Below are positions 25,844-35,451 of a stretch of 64,000 nt of DNA, piece by piece. Within the stretch, counting starts at the first letter, position 1; the number at the start of each line of letters is the position of its first letter. The stretch is from Methanolinea sp. (GTDB lineage Archaea > Halobacteriota > Methanomicrobia > Methanomicrobiales > Methanospirillaceae): positions 558,001 to 622,000 of the forward strand of contig CP064971.1 in NCBI GenBank assembly GCA_016699325.1. Reading direction: 5' to 3'. The notes under the pieces are model-generated. The model worked only from the letters and a program-made list of their open reading frames with translations, was not told the DNA's origin and ran no database searches. A program made the translations under genes and the position numbers.

Positions 25844-27475
25844 TTGCCCGCCGGATTTCAGTCTCGGATCCGGACCTGGTTTTCTTTCAGAAACCTCTTT
25901 TTGATCATTTTTTTACTGGCATTGCTGCTCCGCTTCTCGGTCCTGGACCTCAAGCTCTTCCACCACGATGAAGCGGTCCATGCCTGGTTCGCCTGGAACC
26001 TGATGACAGACGGGTCGTATGCCTATGACCCGATGTACCATGGTCCGTTCCTCTACTATGTCACTGCCGGGATGTTCTCGCTGTTCGGTGACTCGGACAT
26101 TGTCGCCCGGATCCTCCCCTCACTCTTCGGGGCGGCAATCATTCCTGTGGTATACTGGATCCATACCCTTGGTTACCTCGACGAGCGCCAGACCCTGGTG
26201 GCTTCGCTCTTTGTCGCCGTATCACCATCCCTCGTCTACTTCTCACGCTTCCTCCGCCATGATATTTTCCAGCTCTTCTTCACCGTGCTGATCCTTGCCG
26301 CCATCCTTGCCTACCTTGAGCGGGGCAGGTTGCGGTATGCGCTGCTGACCGGCCTTGCCATAGGCTGCGGGATGTCGCTGAAAGAGGACATGCCTATATT
26401 TCTCGTTCTCCTCACCATCTTTGCACTGGCCTCGATTTTCAGGAAGAAGATCAGGCTGCCGGAAACCTGGCTCCGGGATACTGTTGCAGGGCTGATTGTC
26501 ACTATTGGGATCATGGTGGTGTTGTATTCATCGTTCGGCATGCATCCCGAGATCATCCAAACAGGGTGGATCCGGGCCTATGAGCACTGGGTGGCCATGC
26601 ACGGGATGTGCCGGATCTGCGGTCCATGGTTTTTCTATATCCTTCTCTTCCTGCTCTACGAGGTGCCGATCTTTCTACTGGCAATCTTTGGCACAGCCCA
26701 GTTTGCGGTGCGGCATTGCCCGCTCCATTTCCTCGGCACCCGTGTCGGACGAGCGGGGAAGGTAGGGCTTGAGACGGTGGTTGATCCATCCGCGGAGGTT
26801 ATAACCCCTCAACAGGCTCAACGGGCAAGCTGGGATAAAAAAGAACTCTTCTTCCTTTTTTGCATCTTCTGGATGCTTTCTTCTATGGCCGCCTATGCCT
26901 ATATCGGGGAGAAAGTGCCCTGGTTGATCATCCACCAGCTCCTCCCGATGATCTTTGTCTCTGTCTACCTCATGACACCGAGGAAGACCGTAATCGCAGT
27001 GATCTCGTGCCTCTTCCTGATCGTGATGACATGCCATGTCTGCTTTATTCCGGCCGATATAAACGAGCCGATCGTCCAGGTGCAGAACTCCGAGGATATG
27101 CGAACGGTCATGGCCCTGATCGATGCTTCGGATACCGTGGTCATCGCATCTGAAAACTATTGGCCGCTTCCGTGGTATTACCGGGGAGAGAGATGGGAGA
27201 GAATGCGATTCTATGGGAAAATCATCGATGAGCCTTTGGTCTACCAGATCGATCCGGACATGGTAATCACCCATGACCTCAACAGTTATGCAGCCCTTGA
27301 GGGGTTCAATAAAACAACGTACAAAATCAGCTATTGGTTTTCAATCTACGACAATGAGCATCGGATACCTGAATATTATTTCAAGCGGGATGGCAAGCTG
27401 GGGAGCATCAATATCGATGTCTTCACCAAACCTGGTTTATTCGAAAAGGCCGGAATCCCTCCACCGCTAGTCTGA
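25844..27475 (+). CDS. Agl23-like membrane protein (flippase-activity associated)
   Basis: 543 residues with about 12 membrane helices. The N-terminal LKLFHHDEAVHAWFAW and YDPMYHGPFLYY are typical of the TIGR03663 / Agl23 group, which is related to GT39-type glycosyltransferases (the acidic DE motif in an outer loop after the first helix). It is linked to N-glycan lipid-carrier handling in archaea; the exact reaction is unproven. TTG start at 25844 with GGGAGCGG 3-10 bases upstream. It is transcribed after rps10, unrelated in function; the DUF2298, flippase-like and glycosyltransferase genes at 31.6-35.3 kb are probable partners. Confidence 0.8.
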   Translation: MPAGFQSRIRTWFSFRNLFLIIFLLALLLRFSVLDLKLFHHDEAVHAWFAWNLMTDGSYAYDPMYHGPFLYYVTAGMFSLFGDSDIVARILPSLFGAAIIPVVYWIHTLGYLDERQTLVASLFVAVSPSLVYFSRFLRHDIFQLFFTVLILAAILAYLERGRLRYALLTGLAIGCGMSLKEDMPIFLVLLTIFALASIFRKKIRLPETWLRDTVAGLIVTIGIMVVLYSSFGMHPEIIQTGWIRAYEHWVAMHGMCRICGPWFFYILLFLLYEVPIFLLAIFGTAQFAVRHCPLHFLGTRVGRAGKVGLETVVDPSAEVITPQQAQRASWDKKELFFLFCIFWMLSSMAAYAYIGEKVPWLIIHQLLPMIFVSVYLMTPRKTVIAVISCLFLIVMTCHVCFIPADINEPIVQVQNSEDMRTVMALIDASDTVVIASENYWPLPWYYRGERWERMRFYGKIIDEPLVYQIDPDMVITHDLNSYAALEGFNKTTYKISYWFSIYDNEHRIPEYYFKRDGKLGSINIDVFTKPGLFEKAGIPPPLV

Positions 27476-27841
27476 CAGCCATCCTGGTTTTCCTCTCCCG
27501 GGTCTGGCATACCTGGTATTGAACTTGAACGGATATCGGACCCCAGGTATCACTTTGGATGCGGTGAAGGCTGTAAGGTGAGTTCTATCTCACCCGGGAT
27601 GCTGTTGCGGTAGGCAGACTCCCGCAAACGTCAACAGGAACGTGAATTTCCAAAACAGTGTTACAGTGTTATACCGGGTAATAGGCATTCATCTATCGAG
27701 ATGGAGGAACGATAACGAGGCCCCGTTCCTCTGACACCGTTCGAATACGGGGAACACACCATGAAGCACGGGGAAGCGATTCTCATGGAATGCCCCGGTA
27801 ATGGATTGGAAAACCCATATTCTTTTATGAAAAATAAAGGT
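27476..27841. other. Intergenic region between convergent membrane-protein genes
   Basis: 366 bases with no gene. It holds an 8-bp inverted repeat (27704-27731) and a short direct repeat CAGTGTTA/CAGTGTTA near 27658. No tRNA-like arms were found. Confidence 0.4.
27704..27731. repeat. Inverted repeat GAGGAACG...CGTTCCTC
   Basis: Arms 27704-27711 and 27724-27731 pair over 8 bases around a 12-base loop. It lies between two convergent 3' ends and could end transcription, though no T-run follows it. Confidence 0.45.
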
Positions 27842-29014
27842 TTATCCGAGCTCGTCCCAGCGGCGTCTCCGTTTGAAGAGGACGATACTGATGACCGCCA
27901 GGATTGCGACTACCACGATGATCAGGATGGTTATGATGTTCCCGGAAATGGCGCTGCCGATTCCTCCGAGCGCGGCAAATGGATTTGAATCGACATCCTC
28001 CTTCAGGGCTTGTGCGTCAGCAAGAACTTCATTCCCCTTTGCTGCTGCTTCCTGTGCTTTTTTTGCGGCTTCCTCGAATTTTTCTGTGGCACCCGGATTG
28101 TTTTCCGCGGCAAGCTTTTCGGCCCCGGCCTTCAGGTCTTTGGCCGCCGTCAGTCTCTCGGCGGCAATCTCCCACTTTGACAGGATTAGCATTAGTCGGG
28201 CGTCGGAGCTCATGCTCTTATTGACCCGGAAATAATTGATCAGATCCTCAGTCTCTCCGATCGATGACTCCGCATCGGCAATCGCCTTCTGCGCCTCGAG
28301 GATCACCAACTCGGATTCAAGCTGGTCGATGAGGGAGGCAGCCTGGGTGAGTTCGAACTGGGCGCGGGCAATGTCGCGGGTAGTTGCCGCACTTTCAAGG
28401 AGGTTAGTTGCCTGTCCGAACTTAGTCTGAAGGGACGTAATGTCAATGCCGCCGGCCGCAAGCTGGTCAATCCGTGGGCGCAGGCCGGTCAGCACCGATT
28501 CCTCATATGCAATCGATTCTCCGATGGTCGCAGGGTTCAGGACCATTTTTTTCCTGACGACCTCGCTTCCTGAAACCACGGAATTCCGGTTATCGAGTTC
28601 TCGCACCCTGACCAGGATATGTTCCTGTGACACGTTCACGACCGGGGCTGTCCCTTCCACCTTCACCTTGAGAGAGACTTCTCGGTTTGACGGGTAGGAG
28701 AGTTCCCATCCCGAGAGCCTGATGTTTGGTCCGGTCTCGCTCTTGGAGGGGTTCTCAATACCGTCAAGATAGATTGAATACATCCAGTTAGCATCATCCA
28801 GCTCGGTGTCCATCTGAATGTTGTGATCGCTAGAGAAGGTGTATCCCCCTGTAGCTGAGAATTTGATGACAAACGATGCGGACCCCCGGCTTACCCCAGA
28901 TACGAGGTCTCCGCTGGGGGTGACGGCAATATTTTCAACGGAGAAAGCCGATACGATGCACACCAGGCAGAAGATACCACACAGGATTCCCGTGAACTGT
29001 AACAATCTTCTCAT
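27842..29014 (-). CDS. Membrane-anchored extracellular coiled-coil protein
   Basis: 390 residues. A signal peptide (about 1-23) is followed by a beta-rich domain (25-160), then a long Ala/Glu/Lys-rich helical part (about 175-345) with heptad-like spacing (LESAATTRDIARAQFELTQA, AAKKAQEAAAKG), and a C-terminal membrane helix (IITILIIVVVAILAVISIVLF, written here as about 355-378) with a cationic tail KRRRRW. So the bulk is outside and a short basic end is in the cytoplasm. I know no family name. It starts 6 bases after the CetZ-like tubulin stop, so both are one transcript and may work together at the cell surface. Confidence 0.75.
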   Translation of the reverse strand: MRRLLQFTGILCGIFCLVCIVSAFSVENIAVTPSGDLVSGVSRGSASFVIKFSATGGYTFSSDHNIQMDTELDDANWMYSIYLDGIENPSKSETGPNIRLSGWELSYPSNREVSLKVKVEGTAPVVNVSQEHILVRVRELDNRNSVVSGSEVVRKKMVLNPATIGESIAYEESVLTGLRPRIDQLAAGGIDITSLQTKFGQATNLLESAATTRDIARAQFELTQAASLIDQLESELVILEAQKAIADAESSIGETEDLINYFRVNKSMSSDARLMLILSKWEIAAERLTAAKDLKAGAEKLAAENNPGATEKFEEAAKKAQEAAAKGNEVLADAQALKEDVDSNPFAALGGIGSAISGNIITILIIVVVAILAVISIVLFKRRRRWDELG

Positions 29015-29020
29015 ATCAAA

Positions 29021-30199
29021 TCACTCGAACAACGGTTCGATATCCTCATCAATGGAAAGCGGCTGGCGTTCCTTTGACCGTTCAACCTCATCCCGGGCTT
29101 CACGTGCAATTGAGAGGAGTTCCCGGATCCGGGGGGCGCTCCCGATGGTGGCAAGCAGGACGACAGATGCCACGTAACTGCTGGAAACCGGGTAATCCCC
29201 GCCCCGTACTTCGACACCAGCAATATTTTCTTCCACCCAGCTTTTAGCCTTCTCGATCCCTTTGCGGTCAAGTTCATCCGGCGGACCTGCCACAATGACG
29301 AGGGCGCGTTCAGCAGTGGAGAAATCGCAGGGGAGGGTGAGCCTGCCAAGCATCGCCCTTCTGGTCAGGGAGATGATCTTTGCCGTCCGGTCCTCACCGA
29401 GAAGTACTTCCTCGGCCGCCTCCCGCTTCCGGATCGAACCCTTGATTCCGTCGATAATACCAGATACCGAGGTGCGGGATCTACTGCTGCTGACCGCTGC
29501 AATGGCATATCCCACTGTGCTGATGCCACCTCCCCGGAGGGTATTGATGATCTCGCTTGAATCGACCACCATCTCACCGACACCGGCCCTGCCGACCTCG
29601 CCTGCCCTGAAGAGGACCCCAAACCTCCTGACAATTTCGTCGTTTAAGCGTGAGAATGCACTCTTGATGCTCTCACCCTCGTTCTTCCATGCGCTGTTGT
29701 CGAAAATGAAGGTGTTGTCTGCTTCCTTGGTAAGTGTGGCGAGGCTCCTTGCTGCGTTCAGAGAGTAAAGTCTTCCTTCTTCGGGTGCGGGAAGGATCCC
29801 CAGGACATAGACCGGTTCATGGTATATCTTTTTGAGCTGGCGGACCAGTACGGGGGTTCCACCCGACCCGGTCCCACCGCCGAGGCCGGCAACGATCATG
29901 AAAGCGTCGACATCATGGGTACCACGGCGGTCGATGGCACTGATGATGGTATCGGCCTCGTCAAGGGTAACCTTTGCTCCGGCAGCGTTGTCCGTACCGA
30001 CTCCATGCCCTTTCGCCACGGTCTGGCCGATCAGGATCCGATCTTTGAGGTCGATATGCTTGAGACCCATCAGGTCTGTTCTGGCAGTATTTACCGCAAT
30101 ACCCCTGAAACTGCCCCTGGCGAGCTTCTTGTCCTGCTCGATGAACATATCGACAATCTTTCCTCCCGCCTGGCCAAACCCGATGAAAAAGATCCTCAT
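29021..30199 (-). CDS. CetZ-type tubulin/FtsZ-family GTPase
   Basis: 392 residues. The N terminus IGFGQAGGKIVDMF (4-17) and the tubulin signature GLGGGTGSGGTPV (near 105-117) identify a tubulin/FtsZ-superfamily GTPase. The NTA(R)xDL loop and the lack of typical FtsZ C-terminal peptide point to the CetZ group, which in haloarchaea controls cell shape; methanogen members are little studied. The gene has its own promoter (TATA box at 30236-30246) and leads into a membrane-anchored coiled-coil gene. FtsZ proper is presumably elsewhere. Confidence 0.82.
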   Translation of the reverse strand: MRIFFIGFGQAGGKIVDMFIEQDKKLARGSFRGIAVNTARTDLMGLKHIDLKDRILIGQTVAKGHGVGTDNAAGAKVTLDEADTIISAIDRRGTHDVDAFMIVAGLGGGTGSGGTPVLVRQLKKIYHEPVYVLGILPAPEEGRLYSLNAARSLATLTKEADNTFIFDNSAWKNEGESIKSAFSRLNDEIVRRFGVLFRAGEVGRAGVGEMVVDSSEIINTLRGGGISTVGYAIAAVSSSRSRTSVSGIIDGIKGSIRKREAAEEVLLGEDRTAKIISLTRRAMLGRLTLPCDFSTAERALVIVAGPPDELDRKGIEKAKSWVEENIAGVEVRGGDYPVSSSYVASVVLLATIGSAPRIRELLSIAREARDEVERSKERQPLSIDEDIEPLFE

Positions 30200-30235
30200 G
30201 GAGCAGAAACACCAACCAGCTGCATTTTCCTGTGA

Positions 30236-30246
30236 CTATATAAAAT
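30236..30246 (-). promoter_or_regulatory. TATA box for the CetZ-like gene
   Basis: On the minus strand this reads ATTTTATATAG, close to the archaeal consensus. It lies about 37-47 bases before the ATG at 30199, giving a leader of roughly 15 bases. Confidence 0.55.
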
Positions 30247-30383
30247 GCTCAACTAATTGTTTGCCTCCGGAAGTTCAAAAACTTTCTTGTAATATTCATG
30301 ACCTCAGAAGCCTTATAATCGCTGTATAGGTTTCCGGAGCCTTTTTTATCCCTCTTTTCAAATAACTACCTTGAACTCCCTCT

Positions 30384-31613
30384 ATGAAGGTATGCATTAT
30401 TGGGGGCGGACTTGCCGGTCTCGCAGCTGCACTGCGGCTCTCACCCAGGAACGAAGTTGATATTTACGAGAAAAATAGCCATCTCGGCGGCTGCCTCTCT
30501 TCACACCAGGTGGATGATTACTGGATTGAACGGTATTATCACCACTGTTTTACGCAGGACCACCAACTGTTCGCCCTCCTGTCCGAGCTCCGGATCGCAG
30601 ACAGGCTCGAATGGCTCCGGGGGACTTCAGGATATTTCGCCGGCGGGACCATCTACCCGCTCAATACCCCTGCCGAGATTCTCCGCTATCCGCTCCTCTC
30701 GCTGACCGACAAGGCAAAGCTTGCCCTGCTCACCATACGATCGCGGAATATGGATCCAGAGGCGCTCGATACAATCACTGCCAGAGACTTCATCATCGGT
30801 GAGGTCGGTGAGAGAACCTATGCATCATTCTTCGAACCGCTCATGCGGAGTAAATTCGGTGAGCTACGGGATCGGGTCTCTGCAGCCTGGCTGGTCGGGC
30901 GGATAGCCATCCGTTCTAACCGCGGTCTCTCCGGGGAACGACTCGGATATCTCCGGGGAGGGTTCCAGGTACTGGTGGACGCCCTCTCCGAGGCCACCGG
31001 GAAAGACTGCACGATCCGTCTCAACGACCCGGTCACAACCATTGCACGGGAAGGTAGTGAATGGAGGATAAACAATCGGCGCTATGATGCGGTCGTCTCG
31101 ACCGTGCCGCCCCAGGCCCTTACCCATGCCGGCGGACCGGACCTTCCCCCAGTACCCTACCAGGGAGCTGCCTGCCTCACTATCGGGATCGATGAGCAGG
31201 TCACCAAAGGAATCTACTGGCTGAACATGAAGGATCCTGCCCCCTATGGGGCAGTCATCACCCATACCAACTTCGTTCCCTCCGAACGCTACAACGGGCA
31301 TATTGTATACCTTGCCTCGTATTTCACCGGGACACTGCCTGCCCGTGCCGATACAGTGATGCAGGACCACTTCTGCAACACTTTCCACGTGCCCGAATCA
31401 TCAATCAGGTGGGTACGGATGGCGGTTGATCCGCTTGCCGGTCCTGTTTTTTCCACCGGATACCATGATATGATCCTTGCCTACAGGGCAAAGGGGTTCT
31501 TCTGGGCCGGGATGTTTTCCCCATCGAACTACCCGGAACGGAGCATGGATGGGTCCATCACCGCCGGATTTGCTGTCGCGGGGGAGCTTGAGCGGACAAG
31601 GGGGGAGCCATGA
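30384..31613 (+). CDS. NAD(P)/FAD-dependent oxidoreductase, amine-oxidase/protoporphyrinogen-oxidase-like
   Basis: 409 residues with the N-terminal dinucleotide-binding loop IIGGGLAGLAAALRLS (4-19) and EKNSHLGGCLSS just after, the pattern of FAD enzymes of the amine oxidase and UDP-galactopyranose mutase type. The C-terminal GLFWAGMFSPSNYPERSMDGSI-like end (ending about 395) is the second FAD contact. It opens a four-gene operon with a glycosyltransferase and two membrane proteins of sugar-lipid metabolism, so a substrate in polyprenol or glycan metabolism is likely. The next gene starts within its stop (ATGA overlap). Confidence 0.8.
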   Translation: MKVCIIGGGLAGLAAALRLSPRNEVDIYEKNSHLGGCLSSHQVDDYWIERYYHHCFTQDHQLFALLSELRIADRLEWLRGTSGYFAGGTIYPLNTPAEILRYPLLSLTDKAKLALLTIRSRNMDPEALDTITARDFIIGEVGERTYASFFEPLMRSKFGELRDRVSAAWLVGRIAIRSNRGLSGERLGYLRGGFQVLVDALSEATGKDCTIRLNDPVTTIAREGSEWRINNRRYDAVVSTVPPQALTHAGGPDLPPVPYQGAACLTIGIDEQVTKGIYWLNMKDPAPYGAVITHTNFVPSERYNGHIVYLASYFTGTLPARADTVMQDHFCNTFHVPESSIRWVRMAVDPLAGPVFSTGYHDMILAYRAKGFFWAGMFSPSNYPERSMDGSITAGFAVAGELERTRGEP

Positions 31614-32320
31614 CCGGTGTGAGCGTGGTGATACCGGTCTTCAACGACCGCGAAGCGCTCGAAACAGCCATTTCCCGTTCGATTCGCATGCTCGAAGAGC
31701 TCGGCGAAGACTTCGAGATCATCATCGCTGAAGACGGAAGCACCGATGGCACTGCTGCTGTGGCCCGTGCCTACAGCACCAGCGATCCACGGGTGCAGTT
31801 GCTCCACTCCGATGAGAGGCTCGGGCGGGGAAGGGCTCTTTCCCGGGCATTCCGGGAGGCCCGTGGACCAGTGGTCTGTTACTATGATGTAGACCTTGCA
31901 ACCGATCTCTCGCATCTCCGGACCCTGATCTCGGCTATCTGGGACGGATATGATATCTCGACCGGATCCCGCCTCCTTCCGAAGAGCAGGATTGACCGAA
32001 GCCAGGGCCGGGAGGTTGCAAGCCGCGGATACAATTTCCTCGTCCGGGTAATCCTGAACAGCAAGCTGCACGATCACCAGTGCGGGTTCAAGGGGTTCAA
32101 CCGGGAACGACTCCTCGCCCTCCTCCCTGCAGTCAAAGATACCCACTGGTTCTGGGATACCGAAGTACTGGTACGGGCAGGGCATGCCGGATACAAGATC
32201 CTCGAGTTTCCGGTGGTCTGGAAACAGGGAAAGAAGACAACCGTGAAGAGACGCGATATCTGGGATATGGGACGATCTATCCTCCGGCTCTGGTGGCAGT
32301 TGCATGTATCGGAAGATTAG
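31610..32320 (+). CDS. Family 2 glycosyltransferase (dolichyl-phosphate glycosyltransferase-like)
   Basis: 236 residues of the GT-A fold: VSVVIPVFNDREALETAI (3-20), FEIIIAEDGSTDGTAAVA with the nucleotide-binding acidic residues, and YYDVDLATDL (about 85-94), the DxD equivalent. Further on, HDHQCGFKGFNRE and FWDTEVLVRA match dolichol-phosphate mannose/glucose synthases. There are no C-terminal membrane helices, so it is the soluble or peripheral type. It probably loads sugar from a nucleotide donor onto a polyprenyl phosphate at the cytoplasmic face. It overlaps both neighbours (4 bases before, 17 after). Confidence 0.85.
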   Translation: MTGVSVVIPVFNDREALETAISRSIRMLEELGEDFEIIIAEDGSTDGTAAVARAYSTSDPRVQLLHSDERLGRGRALSRAFREARGPVVCYYDVDLATDLSHLRTLISAIWDGYDISTGSRLLPKSRIDRSQGREVASRGYNFLVRVILNSKLHDHQCGFKGFNRERLLALLPAVKDTHWFWDTEVLVRAGHAGYKILEFPVVWKQGKKTTVKRRDIWDMGRSILRLWWQLHVSED

Positions 32321-33275
32321 TGCGATTGTCGTCTCGACCCTTATCGCACTCGGGATCATCGCCTTCATGCTCTTCCGGGTCAGGGACGACCTTGTCACCG
32401 CTTTCAAGCATATTGTGTGGGGATATCTCCTCCTTGCAACCGCTGTCTGCCTTGGTGCATGGCTGCTACGGGGGTTCCGGTACAAGGTCATTCTTTCGGG
32501 AGTGGGAGTCTTCTGCGGGCTTCTCTTTTCCACCGGCTGCATCTTTGTGAGTCAGACCGCAAACCTCATCGTTCCTGCCCGGCTTGGCGATCTCGTGCGT
32601 GTGTTCATTCTTCGACATGAATACGGCTCGACCATTTCCCAGGGCATATCTTCCCTCGTGGTTGAGCGGGTCTTTGATATTGTGACCGTCGCCCTTCTCG
32701 GTGCCCTCTCCCTCTTCTTCGTCCTCGATGTACCCGCCTGGTTCTACACCATCATCCTCGTCCCCCTTGCGCTCGGTGCGGCCTTCTTCATCTTTCTCTA
32801 CTTTTCAGGACGGTTCGTGTCAGAAAACCGGTATATCCGGGTCATCCTCTCTATACTCGACCAAATCCGGGCAGTCTCGCTCTCGCTCCCCTCGGTCCTG
32901 TCAATATCCCTGCAGTCATTCGTGATCTGGATATTCGATGTCCTGGTCTGCCTCTTCGTAGCCATGATGTTCCAGCAGTTCATCCCTTTCGCAGTCGTCA
33001 TTTTGGCAATCGTCATCGGGAACCTGGTGAAGGCCGTTCCACTTACCCCGGGAGGGGTCGGTACATATGAGCTCTCTGTGGCTCTCACCTTCACTGTGGC
33101 CGGAATCGATCCTGCCATTGCCACCCTGATCGCTGTCATCGATCACCTTATCAAGAACCTTGTCACCCTGGCCGGCGGTATCGTCTCCATCTACTTCTTT
33201 GGCGACTGGGTTATCGACACAATCCGATCCGCGTTCAGGAGAGAGATGTACGGGGGTGATGGGAGTGGAGCCTGA
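32304..33275 (+). CDS. Flippase-like membrane protein (LPG synthase TM / UPF0104 family)
   Basis: 323 residues with about eight membrane helices. The pattern ARLGDLVRVFILRHEYG (about 93-109), SLVVERVFDIVTV and LTPGGVGTYE (about 249-258) defines the UPF0104 / AglD-tail family, related to the membrane part of lysyl-phosphatidylglycerol synthase. In archaeal AglD the same domain is fused to a family 2 glycosyltransferase; here the two are separate, overlapping genes, which supports a joint job in moving or using sugar-charged polyprenyl phosphate. Confidence 0.85.
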   Translation: MYRKISAIVVSTLIALGIIAFMLFRVRDDLVTAFKHIVWGYLLLATAVCLGAWLLRGFRYKVILSGVGVFCGLLFSTGCIFVSQTANLIVPARLGDLVRVFILRHEYGSTISQGISSLVVERVFDIVTVALLGALSLFFVLDVPAWFYTIILVPLALGAAFFIFLYFSGRFVSENRYIRVILSILDQIRAVSLSLPSVLSISLQSFVIWIFDVLVCLFVAMMFQQFIPFAVVILAIVIGNLVKAVPLTPGGVGTYELSVALTFTVAGIDPAIATLIAVIDHLIKNLVTLAGGIVSIYFFGDWVIDTIRSAFRREMYGGDGSGA

Positions 33276-35331
33276 ATTCCAGCTCGTCTCGCTTCTGGCG
33301 TGGCTTGCACTGCTCCTTTTTCTCCAGCTCTCGGTCTGGCCATCACTTCGGCCGGCCCTCCGCGAATTCGCTTATCCTGTCTCGTTTCCCTTCTCCCTGC
33401 TCGCATTTACCCTTATCTCCTGGTATTGCGGGCTCTTCCACCTCCCTGTCCAGGCAGCTTTTGCACCGTTCATCATCATGTTCGCATATTTTGCGATGAG
33501 ACGGGAGTATGCCCGGAGCTCTTTTTCCGGCCAGTGGCGCTGGATCCTGGTGTTCTTGATTTTCTTCGTTTTCATGCTCGAGCTCCGGTTCGTCAACCCA
33601 AGCATATCCTATGCCGAGAAGTTCATGGACCACGCATTCCTGGGCTCGATCATGCGGGTTCCGGTTGTCCCGCCGCTCGATCCCTGGTTTGCCGGAGGGT
33701 TCTTAAATGTCTACTACTACCTCGGGTACTGGATGTTTGGTGCGCTGGGTGTGGTAACCACCATCCCCTCACCGGTGGTATTCAACCTGGCCCTCCCTAC
33801 AGTGCTCGCGAACGCGGCCGTGTCGCTGTACGCCCTCGCCCATCTGCTTACCCCGCGGCTGCGGTGGCTCCCGCTTCTCACCCTGCTCGTGGTGAACCCA
33901 TCATTCCTTTGGAACCTGTTCCAGGGAAAGGGGCTCGGATCGGTCCTCTGGGACAGCACCAGGACCATCCCCAATGCCATCAACGAGTATCCGATCTTCT
34001 CGTTCGTGTGGGGGGATCTTCACGCCCACGTGATATCCCTTTTCAACCAGGTGTTCCTGTTATTCATTCTTGTCTCTGCCCTGCTCTCATGGAAGGATGC
34101 CGGGAGAAACGAACGTATGGTCATGATAGGACTTGCTGCCCTCTCCCTGGGATCGATGCCGCTCATCAATTCCTGGGATGTGATCCTATACGCTCCGGTA
34201 ACGGTGGTCTTTGGCCTCCTTATCTGGTATTATGGCAGGTCTGATGCACCCCCTCCGCCCCGTGAGGAGAACATGGCGAGCCGGCGCCAGGGTTCAGGCA
34301 GGGTGCCGGGCAACAGCTTGCTTGCGAAGGACTGGAGTTTCCTCTTCTGCGTCCCGCTCCTCTCGGTTCTTATCTACGCCCCCTTCTATTTCCAGATGAC
34401 CTCCCGCGGGATTCAGGGTGTCGGTCTTGTCCATACCCCGACACCGGTTTTCGCATTCCTCCTCGTTCACGGGATCTTCATCGTTCTGTTCCTCGTTGCC
34501 CTGTACAGGGATATCCTGAAATGCCCGCTTCTCCTCCTGACTCCTATACCGTTTGCCCTGGCGGGATACGCGGCTGCGGGGATTGCAGCCCTCCCGCTGG
34601 CATACTTTTTGGCTAAAAGGAAACGCTATCCCGCAGACCTGCTGGCCATATTTGGTCTCACGGTTATCATCCTCTGCGAGTTTCTTTACCTGAAGGATAA
34701 CATGGGGGAGGTCTACTTCCGGATGAATACCGTCTTCAAGTTCTACCTCCCGGCATGGATCCTGATGGGGTCCGCGGGATTCTCCATGATCGCAACCGTG
34801 CTTACCCCCCTTGTTTCACATCGGGAACTACCCCGGAACCTCCGCCTCGGGCTCCTGGCCGGCGCAATCGCCCTCCTCCTCATCTCGCCCCTTGTTATCT
34901 CTTTCGAATACCAGTACAGGGACACCACCCTTGATGGCCTTGCATACCTATCATCAACCCATCCGGGCGATGCCGAAGCGGTTGCTTTTCTCCGGTCGCT
35001 CGATGGAGTAACCGCTATCGTGGAAGCCGAGGGTGGAGATTACACCTACTATTCCCGCATCTCGTCATTTACCGGGATCCCGACCATTATCGGCATGCCC
35101 TTCCATGAGTTCATGTGGCGCGCGAATGGCTGGTTCTGGGAACGGACCAACGATGTCAGACTTATCTACGAGGAACCCGGACAGACCCTCACCCTGATGA
35201 AAAAATACAACGCGACCCACCTGTATGTCGGTGATGCAGAGCGGGAACGCTACAATGTCCGGGTGGAAGAGGCAGGACTGCCCCTCCTGTACGAGCGATC
35301 GGGAGTCCAGGTTTACCAGATCTCCACCTGA
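33259..35331 (+). CDS. DUF2298 large membrane protein (Chlor_Arch_YYY family)
   Basis: 690 residues with about 14 membrane helices. Landmarks are SYAEKFMDHAFL (about 113-124), LDPWFAGGFLNVYYYLGYW and WGDLHAHVIS, the signature of DUF2298 proteins found in archaea and Chloroflexi; distantly related to GT-C glycosyltransferases. ATG 33259 overlaps the flippase gene by 17 bases and starts MGVEPEFQLVSLLAWL right before the first helix; a longer frame from 33160 has no family similarity. It ends the operon. With Agl23-like protein at 25.8 kb it forms the pair often seen together in methanogen genomes. Confidence 0.83.
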   Translation: MGVEPEFQLVSLLAWLALLLFLQLSVWPSLRPALREFAYPVSFPFSLLAFTLISWYCGLFHLPVQAAFAPFIIMFAYFAMRREYARSSFSGQWRWILVFLIFFVFMLELRFVNPSISYAEKFMDHAFLGSIMRVPVVPPLDPWFAGGFLNVYYYLGYWMFGALGVVTTIPSPVVFNLALPTVLANAAVSLYALAHLLTPRLRWLPLLTLLVVNPSFLWNLFQGKGLGSVLWDSTRTIPNAINEYPIFSFVWGDLHAHVISLFNQVFLLFILVSALLSWKDAGRNERMVMIGLAALSLGSMPLINSWDVILYAPVTVVFGLLIWYYGRSDAPPPPREENMASRRQGSGRVPGNSLLAKDWSFLFCVPLLSVLIYAPFYFQMTSRGIQGVGLVHTPTPVFAFLLVHGIFIVLFLVALYRDILKCPLLLLTPIPFALAGYAAAGIAALPLAYFLAKRKRYPADLLAIFGLTVIILCEFLYLKDNMGEVYFRMNTVFKFYLPAWILMGSAGFSMIATVLTPLVSHRELPRNLRLGLLAGAIALLLISPLVISFEYQYRDTTLDGLAYLSSTHPGDAEAVAFLRSLDGVTAIVEAEGGDYTYYSRISSFTGIPTIIGMPFHEFMWRANGWFWERTNDVRLIYEEPGQTLTLMKKYNATHLYVGDAERERYNVRVEEAGLPLLYERSGVQVYQIST

Positions 35332-35354
35332 AACTCTCCCCGCAAGGTCAAAAA

Positions 35355-35363
35355 CCTTTATTG
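35355..35363 (+). promoter_or_regulatory. Possible promoter of the ribosomal protein operon
   Basis: CCTTTATTG after an A-run (CAAAAA, BRE-like) lies about 90 bases before the L7Ae start. It is the best TATA candidate in the 120-base gap after the DUF2298 stop. Confidence 0.35.
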
Positions 35364-35451
35364 CCATTCCTGTCGAACTGATATGGCTACATCGTCGTTT
35401 CTGACTGATGAGTGATGAGGGAGACTACGCTACTCCTGAATGAGGTGAGTT

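Noticed and set aside
27476..27841. Possible tRNA or small RNA
   Set aside because: A sequence like TTCGAATA occurs near 27747, but no cloverleaf can be drawn and the acceptor arms do not pair.
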